NCBI GenBank assembly: GCA_037440065.1
Contig: JBBIUV010000016.1
Span: 372,001-436,000 of the forward strand
Length of the DNA: 64,000 bases
Direction of reading: 5' to 3'
From: UBA1563 sp037440065
Lineage (GTDB): Bacteria; Bacteroidota; Ignavibacteria; Ignavibacteriales; Ignavibacteriaceae
This document shows, piece by piece, positions 1 to 8,475 of the stretch; the stretch's first letter is position 1, and the number at the start of each line of letters is the position of its first letter. The notes beneath the pieces are model-generated. The model was not told where the DNA came from. It did no database searches and was given only the letters and a program-made list of their open reading frames with translations. The translations under genes were made by a program, and so were the position numbers.

Positions 1-359
1 CCATCTATTTTTTATTGGATAGAGAAGATTTTTCTCATTTTCATAAAATACAATCGGATGAAATCTGGCATTTTTATGAAGGGACCTTCTTAACTATCCA
101 CATGATTGATGACGGCGGAAATTATTCTTTTCAAAAACTTGGAAGAAACGTAGAAGATGGAGAGGTGTTCCAGTTTGTTATTCCTAGAGGAACCTGGTTT
201 GCCGCGGAGGTGAATGATAAAAACTCTTTTGCACTGATCGGCTGTACCGTCGCACCGGGATTTGATTTCGCCGACTTTGAATTAGCGAAAAGGGAAGAAT
301 TAGTAAAACAATTTCCCCAACAAAGAGAAATTGTAGAAAAATTTACAATCAGTGGATAG
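1..359 (+). CDS. Cupin, DUF985 family (5' end outside window)
   Basis: The reading frame is open from the first bases of the window (frame of positions 3-5) and stops with TAG at 357-359, so the true start lies upstream. About 119 residues are visible. The segment reading LLDREDFSHFHKIQSDEIWH matches the core of the DUF985/cupin_5 family (yeast YML079w-like), followed by a typical cupin hairpin with VIPRGTWFAAEV. Family members are small beta-barrel proteins with a putative ligand pocket; no reaction is established for most of them, so function is left open. It is convergent with the methyltransferase gene that follows, with a perfect hairpin between them. An internal TTG at 15 is not a credible start because conserved sequence continues upstream of it. 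Confidence 0.8.
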   Translation, partial: IYFLLDREDFSHFHKIQSDEIWHFYEGTFLTIHMIDDGGNYSFQKLGRNVEDGEVFQFVIPRGTWFAAEVNDKNSFALIGCTVAPGFDFADFELAKREELVKQFPQQREIVEKFTISG

Positions 360-360
360 A

Positions 361-387
361 GTAACACAGATTAATAATCTGTGTTAC
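361..387. terminator. Perfect hairpin between convergent genes
   Basis: GTAACACAGATT (361-372) is the exact complement of AATCTGTGTTAC (376-387), with a 3-base loop. It sits 1 base after the cupin stop and its right arm covers the stop codon of the minus-strand methyltransferase. No T-run follows on either strand, so it is a probable bidirectional hairpin rather than a canonical intrinsic terminator. Confidence 0.55.
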
Positions 388-1562
388 AAAGGTTCGTTAT
401 AAAAAATCTTTTTAGTTCCGCTGTAGAGTTCAAATTCCAGCAACCGGCAATCAATTGTGCCGTTGAAAAAGGGGATTTTTCGTTTTGTTCTTAGTCCGAT
501 CTTTTTTGCAAGACTGAAATTGCCGGTAAAAATATATCCGGTATACCCCTGGCATTTTTGTTTGAAGAAATCACCAATAGCCTTGTAGACGCTCTCTAAT
601 CTTAACTCTTCACCAAGCCGTTCGCCATACTCGGGATTAAGAAAAACTATTCCGCCCCCTTCGGGAATTTCTGTCTCTCTAAAATCACACTGAACAAATT
701 CAATCAAGTGATCAACACCCGCTGTTTTAGCATTTTGTTTTGCCGCATAGATCGCTTCACCACTTATGTCGGATGCAATAATTCTTCCGGGAAAACTCTT
801 TTTACTTTGATTTTTTATTTCAGAACGAATTTTCTGCCAGATTGAATCATCGTATCCTTTTAAATGCATGAAAGCGTAATTATCTTTTAATAAACCGGGA
901 GCTTTATTAAGGGCTATCATCGCCGATTCAATCGCAAGTGTTCCGCTGCCGCACATCGGATTAATAAAATTACCTGCACCTTTCCAGTTTGCCGCGAGTA
1001 AGGTAGTTGCCGCAAGTGATTCCTGCATCGGTGCAAGAAACGGCATTTTTCGATAATTTCTTTTTGCTAGCGTAACACCGGAAGTATCAAAAAAAACTGT
1101 GCAATGATTATCTTTCCAATGAAAGTAGATCATCGCACCTTTGCGCTCGGAGCCGGAATCGGGGCGTTTACCATAAATGTCACGCAGTCTATCCACAATT
1201 GCATCTTTGCATTTCAAATTCGGGAAGCGGGAATCATTCACCATCGGATGCTCAACTGCAGATGAAATGCTTATATAGCCTTCTTCAAATAGGTAATCTT
1301 CCCATTTTATCTTTTTGAAATTCTTGTAAAGTTCATCGGGAGTTTTGGCATCAAATTCATCCAAATAGAAAAGGACGCGATGAGCTGTACGCAATGATAA
1401 ATTGAGCATCATCGTGTCTGCCATTGTTCCGAGAATTTCAACATGCGTCAATCCTTCTGAAACAATCTCAAATCCAAGCGAGAGGACTTCTTCTTTTAAA
1501 AAAGGAACGGCACGAAGAGGACAGTTGATGAGGATTTTGTTTTTCTGTTCGAATAACGTCAT
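384..1562 (-). CDS. THUMP-domain class I RNA methyltransferase (RlmL/YpsC-like)
   Basis: 392 residues with the COG0116 layout: an N-terminal ferredoxin-like/THUMP region (about 1-160) and a C-terminal Rossmann-fold methyltransferase. The SAM-binding motif NPMCGSGTLAIESAMIA lies near residue 200, and the catalytic motif reads NPEYGERLG near residue 307. Family members methylate guanine N2 in 23S rRNA (E. coli RlmL N-terminal half, m2G2445); the protein has only that half, as in the short YpsC type. The usual NPPY is NPEY here. It ends against a convergent cupin gene and starts with ATG. The exact target base cannot be told from sequence. Confidence 0.85.
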   Translation of the reverse strand: MTLFEQKNKILINCPLRAVPFLKEEVLSLGFEIVSEGLTHVEILGTMADTMMLNLSLRTAHRVLFYLDEFDAKTPDELYKNFKKIKWEDYLFEEGYISISSAVEHPMVNDSRFPNLKCKDAIVDRLRDIYGKRPDSGSERKGAMIYFHWKDNHCTVFFDTSGVTLAKRNYRKMPFLAPMQESLAATTLLAANWKGAGNFINPMCGSGTLAIESAMIALNKAPGLLKDNYAFMHLKGYDDSIWQKIRSEIKNQSKKSFPGRIIASDISGEAIYAAKQNAKTAGVDHLIEFVQCDFRETEIPEGGGIVFLNPEYGERLGEELRLESVYKAIGDFFKQKCQGYTGYIFTGNFSLAKKIGLRTKRKIPFFNGTIDCRLLEFELYSGTKKIFYNEPL

Positions 1563-1638
1563 AAATAATTAGGAATTATGATCCGCCACGGCGGAAGGAA
1601 TTAAGGAAAAAATATAATTGAAATTGAAAGTGAACTTC

Positions 1639-1736
1639 GAATTTTGATATTTGACTTTTGACTTTTGACTTTTGACTTTTGACTTTTGACTTTTGACTTT
1701 TGACTTTTGACTTTTGACTTTTGACTTTTGAATTTT
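1639..1736. repeat. 7-bp tandem repeat, (GACTTTT)n
   Basis: Eleven perfect copies of GACTTTT run from 1653 to 1729. They are flanked by degenerate units GAATTTT (1639-1645), GATATTT (1646-1652) and GAATTTT (1730-1736), so 14 units in all. The array lies immediately downstream of the cytosine deaminase stop codon on the minus strand and upstream of nothing obvious (the next minus-strand gene starts at 1562). A minus-strand open frame through it encodes a KSQKSKV-type repeat and is an artefact of the array. Confidence 0.95.
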
Positions 1737-2175
1737 ATACTCCAATATCTTCGTTCCAAAGTTCAGGATTCTTTTCAATAAAATCGGTCATCATGTTGAT
1801 GCAAGTTTCATCATTCACTACTTCAACCTCCAGTCCGCGTGATTTAAGAAGTTCTTCATCTCCGAGAAAAGTTTTGTTCTCTCCTATAACAACTTTTGGA
1901 ATTCCGTATAAGATCATTGCACCGCTGCACATCGGGCAGGGGGAGAGGGTTGTATACAACGTACATTCTCTGTAAACTGAAGCCGGTTGTCTTCCTGCGT
2001 TTTCAAAAGCATCCATTTCTCCGTGAAGAATAACGCTTCCTTTTTGTACGCGGCGGTTGTGTCCGCGTCCGATAATTTTTCCTTTGTGAACAATCACCGA
2101 TCCGATGGGAATGCCCCCTTCGCTTAAACCCAATTTGGCTTCATCAATTGCAGCTTGTAAATATTGGTCCATCAT
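1735..2175 (-). CDS. Cytosine deaminase, yeast FCY1-like (CDA fold)
   Basis: 146 residues of the cytidine deaminase-like zinc family. The zinc and proton-shuttle motif reads LHGEMDA (residues about 50-56) and the second zinc motif is SPCPMCSGA. The closest match I recognise is yeast cytosine deaminase rather than TadA: shared stretches include EGGIPIGSVIV, GRGHNRRVQKGS, LYTTLSPCPMC, YGIPKVVIGEN, RGLEVEVV and a C-terminus ending in WNEDIGV. Family knowledge points to cytosine to uracil deamination in pyrimidine salvage; TadA (tRNA A34) would normally show HAE and a different C-terminus. The stop codon abuts the 7-bp repeat array. It starts 8 bases after the large AAA+ gene ends upstream on the same strand, so the two may be cotranscribed. 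Confidence 0.8.
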   Translation of the reverse strand: MMDQYLQAAIDEAKLGLSEGGIPIGSVIVHKGKIIGRGHNRRVQKGSVILHGEMDAFENAGRQPASVYRECTLYTTLSPCPMCSGAMILYGIPKVVIGENKTFLGDEELLKSRGLEVEVVNDETCINMMTDFIEKNPELWNEDIGV

Positions 2176-2183
2176 TCACCTCA

Positions 2184-5100
2184 TCACTTAATAAATTCTT
2201 GAATATCGATTTTCTGAACATCGTCATAAACAATCGTTATAAGTTCTTCATCAGACACATTCGCAAGTTCGGAAATTCGTTCCTCCTGGTTCCCGATAGC
2301 TTTGTATAAAAGATTTCTTGCAGTGCGGGCGTTTCCAAAATTTTTGTTTCTTACCTGATACAAATAATTGAAAGTTTCCATAAGAATCTGAAGGGCGCCT
2401 TCATCAAGTTTGTAACCGCTTTTTTCTGAAATGAGCGAAGCGATCTCAAGCAATTGGCGCGGGGAATAATCTTCAAAAACAAAATAATTTGTGAAGCGTG
2501 ATTTAAGTCCCGGATTTGTATCAATAAATGCATTCATTTCACCGGTGTAACCAGCCACGATTACAGCGAATTTATCACGGTAATCTTCCATCCTTTTTAG
2601 AAGTGTTTCAATTGCTTCCTGTCCAAAATCATTTCCGCCGCCGCGTGTTAAGGTGTAAGCTTCATCGATGAATAACATTCCGCCGAGAGATTTTTCTATC
2701 ATCTCGTCTGTCTTTTTTGCAGTTTGTCCAACGTACCCAGCTACCAAACCTGCGCGATCAGTTTCTACAAGATGACCTTTTTCGAGCAGACCCATTTCTT
2801 TATAAATTTTTGCGATCAATCGTGCAACGGTAGTTTTACCGGTTCCGGGATTACCGAGAAATACGGAATGAAGATTTTTAGGGAGAACTTTTAAACCTCT
2901 GGCTTCACGTAGTTTTGCAACTTTAAGACTGTTGATAAGTTTCTCAACCGATTTTTTTACCGATTCCAATCCAGGAAGTTCTTTAAGTTCCATCAAGTAT
3001 TTTTCAAGAAGATCTTTATCTCCGATGATCTGAATTTTATTTCCTTCTTCTTTTACAGAGTGGAGTTCTTGAATATCATCAGCTAGAATTGTCTGCGTTA
3101 ACTCTTCGGTCAAATTTTCTTTCGGTACATCAACGATACGTAAAACTTGTTTGCGGATTGCGTTCCCGACTATATTTCTAACTAAACGTGCATTGCCGAA
3201 AGTCTTGTCACGCGTCCGGTAGATTTCATTAAAATATTTTGCAAGCTTTGTTTTAGCAGTTGCTTCAAGCACCAGATGTTTTTCCGATAATGAATGCACT
3301 GTTATCGTCATCAATTCATCAGGGGTGTAATCTTCAAAGGTGATAAACTTTGTGAAACGGGATTGCATTCCGGGATTGCTATCTAAAAATGATTTCATCT
3401 GATCGGTGTAACCGGCTGCAATTACAATGAATTTTCCCCGGTCATCTTCCATTCTTTTTAGCAACGTATCGATTGCTTCTTTTCCGAAATCACTTCCGGT
3501 ATCGCCGGTTTTTACAAGGGTATAAGCTTCATCGATAAATAGAGTGCCGCCGAGAGAATGGTTGATTAACTCGGTAGTCTTTTCTGCGGTTTTACCAACA
3601 AAACTTGCAACAAGCGCCTGACGGTCAGCTTCAACAAGATGACCTTTTTCTAAAATTCCAAGTGCAGCATAAATCTGACTGAACAGTCGTGCAACTGTTG
3701 TTTTACCTGTTCCAGGATTGCCTGAGAAAACGACATGATCGGCGAATTTCGATTGAATATTTTCACCCTGCTGATGATAGAATTTAGCAAGTTTTACAAG
3801 TTCAGAGATTTCCTTTTTAACTGAAGACAAACCGGTTAAATTTTCTAATTTGGAAAGGGCGATAGTGAGATTCTCTTCATCTATTCCGGCGTGAAAATCT
3901 TTACCAACGGAAGTTTTAAGAATTGCCTGGATATCCTCCTGCATGATCGTTGAGAGGTTTTTTTTCGTCCGCTCTGCTGTTGGAAGTTTGGAGCTTCTTT
4001 TACCTACCTGCATTTTAGCATTGTTATAAATTGTTCTTACCAACCGTGCATTTCCGAAAGTTTTATCACGTTTGCGATATAACTTTGTGAATTCTTTTTC
4101 GAGATCTTGACACGCTTCAGCAGAAATAATGTATTCTTCTTTCTTAGACATCTGTTTGAAAATTTCGATCATCTCTTGTGGTGTATAATCTTCGAATTCA
4201 AAATTGTGAGCGAATCTTGATTTCATTCCGGGATTCGATTCAAGAAATCCATTCATCTCATCAGTGTAACCGGCTACTATAACAGCAAATTCACCAGCTT
4301 TGTCTTCCATTCTTTTCAGTAATGTGTCGATCGCTTCCTGTCCAAAATCTTGTCCGCCCCCTTTTTTTACAAGGGTGTAGGCTTCATCGATAAAGAGCAC
4401 ACCCCCAAGTGCATCGGTAATAAGTTTTTCGGTTTTCTGTGCGGTCTCTCCAATGTACTGTCCAACTAATGCAGCACGGTCAACTTCAACGATGTGACCT
4501 TTCTCCAACAAGCCCATTGCTTTGAAAATATTTCCAAGCAATCTTGCAATGGTTGTTTTACCAGTTCCAGGATTTCCAAGAAAGACTGTGTGAAGTGAAA
4601 TCCCTTCTTGTGTTTTAAGCCCAAGTTTTTTTCTTTCATTAATGAAAGTGAGATAATCAACAAAGTCACGCATTGCTTGTTTAATGCTTTTTAATCCGGT
4701 GAAACCATCAAGCTCTTTGAGAAGTTGCTCAAGAGATTTTTCTCCTTCGGGAACAACTTGTTTCGTTTCAGTCTTAGGTTTGGTATCAGAAACTCCAACA
4801 GAAGAACTTTGAGGAGCAATATCTACTTCTTCATCATTTGGAATTTCTTTGGAACCGACAAGAAACCAGCGCGCGCAGGTAAATTCTCCATTCAGGTAGA
4901 TATCAACGCGTCCTTGTCCACGTTTCCAGAATCCGGTGTTATCGGTACCCCAACTTTGAACAAATTCAAAGTGGCTCCACTGTTTGTCAACGTTAACGGT
5001 AAAAGAGTATGTCCCAACTTCTTGATCATTCAAATACCAGACGGCATTCCCTTCAACAACAACATCGGCATAATTGTAATAGGGATTAGTTACAAATACT

Positions 5101-6155
5101 TCAACACCGATATATTTAATTGTACTTTCTTCAAATTGGAGGAGATATTGTCTTTCCTGAGCTCTCAGGTTTTTCATTAAGTCAAAAGTTCTGGCAGAAA
5201 TCGGTGTCTGTTTGGACATATCAGAAACGACAAAATCAGTTCGTTTAGTAATTGTTTTAACGACAGGTTTTTTTGTGATTTCTTTTTCCGATGGGAGCTC
5301 TTTTACTGCATCACTTTTTTGTTCAACATAAGCGTTTGATTCTTTTGTAACCGGCGGAGAATAAAATTCTTCCCGGTTATTAATCTTTGAATAGAGTGTT
5401 TTGAACTTGGGATCATCTTTAAAATCTCTTTGATACTCGTTTGCTTTAGTCAACGCTTTTTTATACTGAAATAAAGCCAGCAACGTTTCGAGTTCGAGGA
5501 GCTTTGCTTGCGGAAAAAGTTCAGATTGGTCGGGATCGGATAAAATGTTGTTCAATGCCCATAACGTGTACCAATATTCTTTTAATTTGTAAGCCTCATG
5601 TGCCTCTTGAAGATAATCTTTTTCTTTTTCCTTGTTTAAAAGTTTTGTTAAAAAAGTACTTTTCTGTCCGGTAGCTGCGCGGTACCATAAACGCAATTTT
5701 TGCAATTCTTCATTTAAAGGATTTTCACTTGCAAAGACGGAAGATTCAAATGCTTCAAGCGCTTCATTATATTTTCCGAGACCGGCTAAACATTGAGCTT
5801 TAAAATGAAGAGCCTTTTCAATTGGAATTTCTTCTTTGAAAATAACATAATTAAGATCCTGGATAGCTCCTTCGTAAATTCCGAGACGGAGAAGAATGTA
5901 ACCTCGGTAAAGGTGGGGGAATGCTTTCTCTTCATCAAGTTGGCAGGCTAAATCCGCATATTCCAATGCCGAAGAGGAATTACCTGTCTCTAAAAATGCC
6001 CAGGCTAAACATACTACTGACCGGTAATCATTTGGTCTTAACTCATAGACTTTTTGTGCCGAAGTTAATGCCATACGAAAACGACTTTGTTCAAGATGTT
6101 CGAAGGCTTCTTTTAAAAGCTCTTCAAATTCGTCTGTAGTTTGGAATGTGTCCAT
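2184..6155 (-). CDS. TPR protein with three CbxX/SpoVK-type AAA+ ATPase modules
   Basis: 1323 residues. The N-terminus (about 1-270) is helical with TPR-like repeats. A linker leads to a beta-rich segment (about 330-440, with FVQSWGTDNTGFWKRGQGR). Three AAA+ modules of the CbxX/CfqX family follow, spaced about 285 residues apart. Walker A motifs GNPGTGKTT lie near residues 527, 810 and 1097. Each module has an intact Walker B (LFIDEAYTL), a pore-loop-like YIGETAQKT/FVGKTAEKT/YVGQTAKKT, and a C-terminal FGNAR sensor region. All three therefore look ATP-competent. Family members remodel protein complexes (CbbX acts on red-type Rubisco), but no Rubisco gene is in view, and the substrate is unknown. 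It precedes the cytosine deaminase by 8 bases. Confidence 0.85.
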   Translation of the reverse strand: MDTFQTTDEFEELLKEAFEHLEQSRFRMALTSAQKVYELRPNDYRSVVCLAWAFLETGNSSSALEYADLACQLDEEKAFPHLYRGYILLRLGIYEGAIQDLNYVIFKEEIPIEKALHFKAQCLAGLGKYNEALEAFESSVFASENPLNEELQKLRLWYRAATGQKSTFLTKLLNKEKEKDYLQEAHEAYKLKEYWYTLWALNNILSDPDQSELFPQAKLLELETLLALFQYKKALTKANEYQRDFKDDPKFKTLYSKINNREEFYSPPVTKESNAYVEQKSDAVKELPSEKEITKKPVVKTITKRTDFVVSDMSKQTPISARTFDLMKNLRAQERQYLLQFEESTIKYIGVEVFVTNPYYNYADVVVEGNAVWYLNDQEVGTYSFTVNVDKQWSHFEFVQSWGTDNTGFWKRGQGRVDIYLNGEFTCARWFLVGSKEIPNDEEVDIAPQSSSVGVSDTKPKTETKQVVPEGEKSLEQLLKELDGFTGLKSIKQAMRDFVDYLTFINERKKLGLKTQEGISLHTVFLGNPGTGKTTIARLLGNIFKAMGLLEKGHIVEVDRAALVGQYIGETAQKTEKLITDALGGVLFIDEAYTLVKKGGGQDFGQEAIDTLLKRMEDKAGEFAVIVAGYTDEMNGFLESNPGMKSRFAHNFEFEDYTPQEMIEIFKQMSKKEEYIISAEACQDLEKEFTKLYRKRDKTFGNARLVRTIYNNAKMQVGKRSSKLPTAERTKKNLSTIMQEDIQAILKTSVGKDFHAGIDEENLTIALSKLENLTGLSSVKKEISELVKLAKFYHQQGENIQSKFADHVVFSGNPGTGKTTVARLFSQIYAALGILEKGHLVEADRQALVASFVGKTAEKTTELINHSLGGTLFIDEAYTLVKTGDTGSDFGKEAIDTLLKRMEDDRGKFIVIAAGYTDQMKSFLDSNPGMQSRFTKFITFEDYTPDELMTITVHSLSEKHLVLEATAKTKLAKYFNEIYRTRDKTFGNARLVRNIVGNAIRKQVLRIVDVPKENLTEELTQTILADDIQELHSVKEEGNKIQIIGDKDLLEKYLMELKELPGLESVKKSVEKLINSLKVAKLREARGLKVLPKNLHSVFLGNPGTGKTTVARLIAKIYKEMGLLEKGHLVETDRAGLVAGYVGQTAKKTDEMIEKSLGGMLFIDEAYTLTRGGGNDFGQEAIETLLKRMEDYRDKFAVIVAGYTGEMNAFIDTNPGLKSRFTNYFVFEDYSPRQLLEIASLISEKSGYKLDEGALQILMETFNYLYQVRNKNFGNARTARNLLYKAIGNQEERISELANVSDEELITIVYDDVQKIDIQEFIK

Positions 6156-6233
6156 AAATGCAATAAAAATTTTATAATGCTCAAAAATAGAAAGATAAAA
6201 TTGATTGAGAAAGAGTTTCCAAAGATTTAAAAC

Positions 6234-6265
6234 AAAAAAGGCGAAGTTTTAGCTTCGCCTTTTTT
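6234..6265 (-). terminator. Intrinsic terminator of groES-groEL
   Basis: A 13-bp perfect stem (6234-6246 with 6253-6265, core GGCGAAG/CTTCGCC) has a 6-base loop. On the minus strand it is followed by TTTTTTGTTTT. It lies 16 bases after the groEL stop codon. Confidence 0.9.
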
Positions 6266-6281
6266 AAGTGCATAAGAACGA

Positions 6282-7922
6282 TTAGTACATTCCGTCCATA
6301 CCACCCATACCTCCAGGAGGCATTGCAGGCATAGCTTTTTCTTTCTCTTTTTGCTCGTAAACAACAGCTTCGGTTGTAAGAAGCAGAGCAGAAACAGAAG
6401 CGGCATTTTCTAATGCAGTTCTTGTAACCTTGGTAGGATCGATAACTCCGGCTTTAACGAGGTTCTCATATTTTTCAGTCTGAGCGTTAAATCCGAAATC
6501 GTCTTTTCCTTCTCTAACTTTTTGTAGGATTACTGAACCCTCGAGTCCGGCGTTGAAAACGATTTGTCTCAACGGTTCTTCAAGAGATTTTCTGATGATC
6601 TGAATACCTGTTGTTTGGTCTTCGTTGTCACCTTTTAATTTGTCAAGAATTGAAATTGCACGAACGAAAGCAACACCACCGCCAGGAACAATTCCTTCTT
6701 CAACAGCAGCTCGTGTAGCATGAAGAGCATCTTCAACGCGGGCTTTCTTTTCTTTCATTTCGATTTCAGTAGAAGCACCGATCTTTAATACGGCAACACC
6801 ACCTGAAAGTTTAGCAAGACGTTCTTGTAATTTTTCTTTATCGTAGTCAGAAGTTGTTTTTTCAATCTGAACTTTGATTTCGTTAATTCTCTTTTTAATG
6901 TCTTCAGTTTTGCCGGCACCTTCAACGATTGTACAATTATCTTTATCGATAACGACTTTTGCAGCTTGACCTAAGTAAGCGATTGTTGCGTTTTCGAGTT
7001 TGAATCCTCTTTCTTCAGAGATTACGGTACCGTTTGTGAGAACTGCGATATCTTCCAACATTGCTTTTCTTCTATCGCCAAAACCCGGAGCTTTAACTGC
7101 AGCAACTTTAAGTGTTCCTCTTAATTTATTAACAACTAAAGTTGCTAATGCTTCACCTTCAAGATCTTCAGCAATAATTACAAGAGCTTTTCCTTGTTGA
7201 GCAACTTTCTCAAGAACAGGGAGGAGGTCTTTCATTGCGGAGATTTTTTTATCATGAATTAAGATGAATGGATTTTCTAATTCTGTTTCCATTGTTTCAG
7301 CGTTGGTAACAAAGTAGGGAGAAATGTATCCACGATCGAATTGCATACCTTCTACAACTTCTAAGTTAGTTTCAGCTGATTTGCTTTCTTCAACGGTGAT
7401 AACACCATCTTTACCAACTTTTTCCATTGCATCAGCAATTAAATTACCGATTGTTGCGTCGTTGTTTGCTGAGATTGAACCAACTTGAGCAATTTCAGTT
7501 CTACCCTCAACAGGTCTGCTCAAAGTTTTTAAGAATTCAACAATTTTGGTAACAGAAATATCAATACCGCGTTTCAAATCCATTGGATTTGCACCGGCAG
7601 TAACGTTTTTCAAACCTTCGCGGTAAATAGCTTGAGCTAAAACGGTTGCTGTTGTTGTTCCGTCTCCGGCAACATCACTAGTTTTAGAAGCAACTTCGCG
7701 AACCATTTGAGCGCCCATATTTTCTACCGGGTCTTCAAGTTCAATTTCTTTAGCTACAGAAACACCATCTTTGGTTACGGTCGGTGCACCGAATTTTTTT
7801 TCTAGGATTACGTTACGACCTTTGGGCCCTAATGTAACTTTAACGGCGTTAGCCAATTTATCCACACCTTTTTTAATCTTGGCGCGGGCTTCAACATCAT
7901 ATTCAATTAATTTTGATGACAT
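6282..7922 (-). CDS. groEL: Chaperonin GroEL
   Basis: 546 residues, the normal family length. The opening LIEYDVEARAKIKKGVDKLA, the ATP-site segment VTLGPKGRNVILEKKFGAP, DGVSVAKEIELEDP and VAGDGTTTATVLAQAI are all typical, and the C-terminal tail ends GGMGGMDGMY. It forms the 14-mer cage that folds cytosolic proteins with GroES. It is the second gene of the groES-groEL operon, 20 bases after groES, and is followed by a strong intrinsic terminator. Expression is expected to follow the CIRCE/HrcA control seen upstream of groES. Nothing unusual was seen. Confidence 0.98.
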   Translation of the reverse strand: MSSKLIEYDVEARAKIKKGVDKLANAVKVTLGPKGRNVILEKKFGAPTVTKDGVSVAKEIELEDPVENMGAQMVREVASKTSDVAGDGTTTATVLAQAIYREGLKNVTAGANPMDLKRGIDISVTKIVEFLKTLSRPVEGRTEIAQVGSISANNDATIGNLIADAMEKVGKDGVITVEESKSAETNLEVVEGMQFDRGYISPYFVTNAETMETELENPFILIHDKKISAMKDLLPVLEKVAQQGKALVIIAEDLEGEALATLVVNKLRGTLKVAAVKAPGFGDRRKAMLEDIAVLTNGTVISEERGFKLENATIAYLGQAAKVVIDKDNCTIVEGAGKTEDIKKRINEIKVQIEKTTSDYDKEKLQERLAKLSGGVAVLKIGASTEIEMKEKKARVEDALHATRAAVEEGIVPGGGVAFVRAISILDKLKGDNEDQTTGIQIIRKSLEEPLRQIVFNAGLEGSVILQKVREGKDDFGFNAQTEKYENLVKAGVIDPTKVTRTALENAASVSALLLTTEAVVYEQKEKEKAMPAMPPGGMGGMDGMY

Positions 7923-7942
7923 ATTTTATAACTCCTCGTTAT

Positions 7943-8239
7943 TTATTTTACAATTGCAAAAATGTCGCTTTCGCGCATAATTAAGTATTCAACACCTTCA
8001 ACGGTAACTTCGGTACCGCTATATTTTCCATAAAGTACTTTATCGCCAACTTTTACGGTAATTGCAGCAACTTTCCCTTCGTCGTTAACTTTACCGGTTC
8101 CAACGGCAACAACAGTGCCTTCGATCGGTTTTTCTTTTGCGGTATCGGGTAGGAATAATCCGCCTTTAGTTTTTTCTTCTGCTTCGAGAGGTTTTACGAT
8201 CACTCGATCATGCAACGGTTGCAAATTGATTTTACTCAT
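7943..8239 (-). CDS. groES: Co-chaperonin GroES
   Basis: 98 residues. LQPLHDRVIVKPLEAEEKTK and the mobile-loop segment KGGLFLPDTAKEKP are the classic GroES signature, followed by GTVVAVGTGKVNDEG and KVLYGKYSGTEV. It caps the GroEL cage. It is the promoter-proximal gene of the operon with groEL. A GGAG-type ribosome site (reading AAGGAGATTTTCTC on the minus strand) precedes the ATG. The upstream region holds a perfect CIRCE element and a sigma70-like promoter, so heat-shock repression by HrcA is expected; hrcA itself is not in the window. Confidence 0.98.
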   Translation of the reverse strand: MSKINLQPLHDRVIVKPLEAEEKTKGGLFLPDTAKEKPIEGTVVAVGTGKVNDEGKVAAITVKVGDKVLYGKYSGTEVTVEGVEYLIMRESDIFAIVK

Positions 8240-8294
8240 AGAGAAAATCTCCTTTTATTTTGTTTGTAAATGATTTTGCCCGAAGGCATTTTGA

Positions 8295-8321
8295 TTAGCA
8301 CTCAATTTTTACGAGTGCTAA
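8295..8321 (-). promoter_or_regulatory. CIRCE operator (HrcA binding site)
   Basis: TTAGCACTC (8295-8303), a 9-base spacer and GAGTGCTAA (8313-8321) match the CIRCE consensus at every position. It lies about 55 bases upstream of groES and overlaps the -10 box of its promoter, which fits repression by HrcA. Confidence 0.97.
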
Positions 8322-8348
8322 AATAGAAAAAGTTTGCTACAATGTCAA
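8320..8348 (-). promoter_or_regulatory. Predicted groES-groEL promoter
   Basis: On the minus strand TTGACA (complement of 8343-8348) is followed after 17 bases by TATTTT (complement of 8320-8325). The -10 box runs into the CIRCE repeat. The -35 box is perfect for a sigma70-type site. Confidence 0.7.
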
Positions 8349-8424
8349 GACCACTAACAGACCAGGAATTTGGTTTGTTCACATTCGAAAGTTTGTTGAT
8401 TTAATAGGGATGCGAAAGAATTAA

Positions 8425-8460
8425 AAGAGGTTCACAATTCTTCTTGAATCTGAACCTCTT
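8425..8460 (-). terminator. Terminator after the arginine decarboxylase gene
   Basis: AAGAGGTTCA (8425-8434) pairs perfectly with TGAACCTCTT (8451-8460) across a 16-base loop. On the minus strand the hairpin runs into CTCTTTTAATTC, a short T-rich tail. It lies 15 bases after the decarboxylase stop codon and upstream of the groES promoter. Confidence 0.75.
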
Positions 8461-8475
8461 CTGAGAAAAATGATT

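Noticed and set aside
1653..1729. CRISPR array
   Set aside because: Repeats are 7 bases long and directly adjacent, with no spacers.
1569..1778. Minus-strand 69-codon open frame with KSQKSKV repeats
   Set aside because: It is a read-through of the 7-bp tandem array and overlaps the end of the cytosine deaminase gene; no ribosome site or conserved sequence.
4725..5180. Plus-strand 151-codon open frame inside the AAA+ gene
   Set aside because: It lies antisense to a strongly conserved coding region in another frame and has no recognisable protein features.
2184..6155. CbbX Rubisco activase
   Set aside because: The AAA+ modules belong to that family, but there are three of them with a TPR front and no Rubisco gene is present.
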